A stretch of DNA of 64,000 nucleotides from Sitta carolinensis (Eukaryota > Chordata > Aves > Passeriformes > Sittidae), in NCBI GenBank assembly GCA_032173965.1, contig CM063283.1, positions 35,937,743 through 36,001,742 on the forward strand, given 5' to 3'. This document shows positions 63,201 to 64,000 of the stretch, piece by piece (the stretch's first letter is position 1; each line of letters opens with the position of its first letter). The position numbers were made by a program, and so were the translations under genes. The notes beneath the pieces were generated by a model that was not told where the DNA came from, ran no database searches, and saw nothing but the letters and a program-made list of their open reading frames with translations.

Positions 63201-63516
63201 GTGTGACAGCTCTGACTCCCCTAGGCTCAGGAAAGACAAGGGGAGGGCCCTGGCCCAAAAGGTGTAGGATCAGAGAAGCTGCTGCTTTAGGATAACACTG
63301 CTGGGGCTAGAGATGCCCAGAGTCTTTGGAGAAGATGTCTCCTTCCATGGGTCCAAAATGGACACTGGCACATGATAACTTTCAGATATCACTGTAACAG
63401 TAGAGACTGGAAGAAAAGCAGTACTTGTCTAAAAAAGCCTTTACTAATCCTCCTTTTTCATCTAACCCTGCATGCACTGGAATTAAATATTTTCAAAGGA
63501 TATTGGATTACTTCAG

Positions 63517-63785
63517 TTGAAAAATACCATAAGATCACTGTATCCAACCACTGCCAAGTCCATCATGTCCAGTCCACCATGTCCCTAAGCATCACGTCTA
63601 CACATCTTTTAAATGGTGCCAGGGATGGAGGTAGCCACTTCCATGGGCAGCCTTTTGGTGATGAAATTTTCCATAATAAACCTCCCCTCAAGCAACTTGA
63701 GGTCATTTCCTCTTGTCCAATTGTTCGTTATGTGGAGGAATAGGCCGACCCCTTCCTGACTACAACCTCCTTCCAGGGAGTTGTG
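63517..63785 (-). mobile_element. CR1 LINE 3' end fragment
   Basis: Read on the plus strand, this is the reverse complement of a CR1 3' end: aagatcactgtatccaacc, then ccatgtccctaagcatcac, then gggcagcc, then cctcttgtccaat and gactacaacctccttccag, in the order seen in many bird CR1 copies. The element is therefore on the minus strand, with its 3' terminus near 63517 and a 5' truncation near 63785. It lacks the reverse transcriptase core. Divergence is moderate. Confidence 0.9.
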
Positions 63786-64000
63786 CCTGTGCAGGGGGAG
63801 CTGTGCTGCAGTTCTGGAGGCTGCTGGGAGCCAACAGGCTTGGCAGTAGTGATACTGGCAGGGTTACCACCCCAGAATCACCTCAATACCTGAACCAAAG
63901 CCAGAATGGAAAATGTCCTACACACAGGCTTTGAGGAGCAGCTCCTCCGGCATGTGTACAGCGTCTCTCCCGTCCTCAGGCCACTGTGTCTGCACCAGCA
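63786..64000. other. Sequence to the window end, more GC-rich, unassigned
   Basis: The stretch is moderately GC-rich and has some CpGs. I do not see further CR1 sequence or a known element, and the 73-codon plus-strand frame that begins inside the CR1 and ends at 63934 is not a gene I know. The region may belong to a feature that continues past the window. Confidence 0.4.

Larger units (their letters stand above)
45922..63516. other. AT-rich non-genic DNA
   Basis: No gene is supported over about 17.6 kb. Items listed separately are two perfect hairpins (56351, 57782), homopolymer runs (58243, 60187) and a CpG-rich patch (59160-59420). Patches at about 47.76-48.05, 50.60-50.93, 61.88-62.07 and 63.06-63.35 kb are more GC-rich than their surroundings with short frames on both strands; they may be old dispersed repeats. 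The text at about 60.34-60.43 kb is rich in TAATTA-type words and could be a conserved enhancer. A frame at 46825-47334 has one internal stop and is discussed under rejected items. Confidence 0.55.

Noticed and set aside
1..64000. tRNA, rRNA, snRNA, known microRNA or CRISPR arrays
   Set aside because: I looked by eye for tRNA B-box text (GGTTCGAATCC type), U6- and Y-RNA-like starts, a let-7-type seed and regularly spaced direct repeats, and found none that held up. A covariance-model scan would settle this.

Overview
The window reads as about 64 kb of AT-rich, CpG-poor vertebrate DNA, most likely from a bird. The evidence is a 5'-truncated CR1 LINE (about 43.30-45.92 kb, plus strand), a second CR1 3' end (63.52-63.79 kb, minus strand), and a retroviral-type LTR (14.73-15.66 kb) whose repeated ctggagcag motif and overall wording I recognise from bird genomes. 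I saw no mammalian L1 or Alu. The species cannot be read from this sequence. I could not establish any intact protein-coding gene. Nearly all open frames are short and overlapping, as expected by chance in intergenic or intronic DNA.

The one clear functional landmark is a CpG island at about 33.63-34.84 kb, almost certainly a promoter or first-exon region. At its left edge are a TATA box (33575), a possible start codon (33654), a GTGAGT splice donor (33719) that overlaps an AP-1 motif, and, about 480 bp upstream of the TATA box, a 14-bp palindrome fused to a POU octamer (33095-33112). Inside the island is a 335-bp minisatellite built on GGGCA, followed by an RFX X-box-like palindrome (34499-34512). 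These parts look like a regulated promoter, but neither the gene nor the direction of transcription can be named. If a gene starts here, the flanking tens of kilobases may be its introns or upstream desert.

Layout: 1-14.7 kb, unannotated AT-rich DNA with a 44-nt T run; 14.7-15.7 kb, LTR; 15.7-33.0 kb, AT-rich DNA with purine, AT and hexamer repeats, a 54-bp sequence present twice 3.35 kb apart, and an unusually open minus-strand frame (30.6-31.6 kb); 33.0-34.9 kb, promoter region; 34.9-43.3 kb, AT-rich DNA with simple repeats; 43.3-45.9 kb, a CR1 split by about 230 bp of unrelated sequence; 45.9-63.5 kb, mostly featureless, with two perfect hairpins and a small CpG-rich patch (59.16-59.42 kb); 63.5-63.8 kb, CR1.

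No convincing new biological system is visible. The most useful leads are the promoter architecture around 33.1-34.5 kb, the low-stop frame at 30.6-31.6 kb, the paired 54-bp repeat, and the CpG-rich patch near 59.3 kb.
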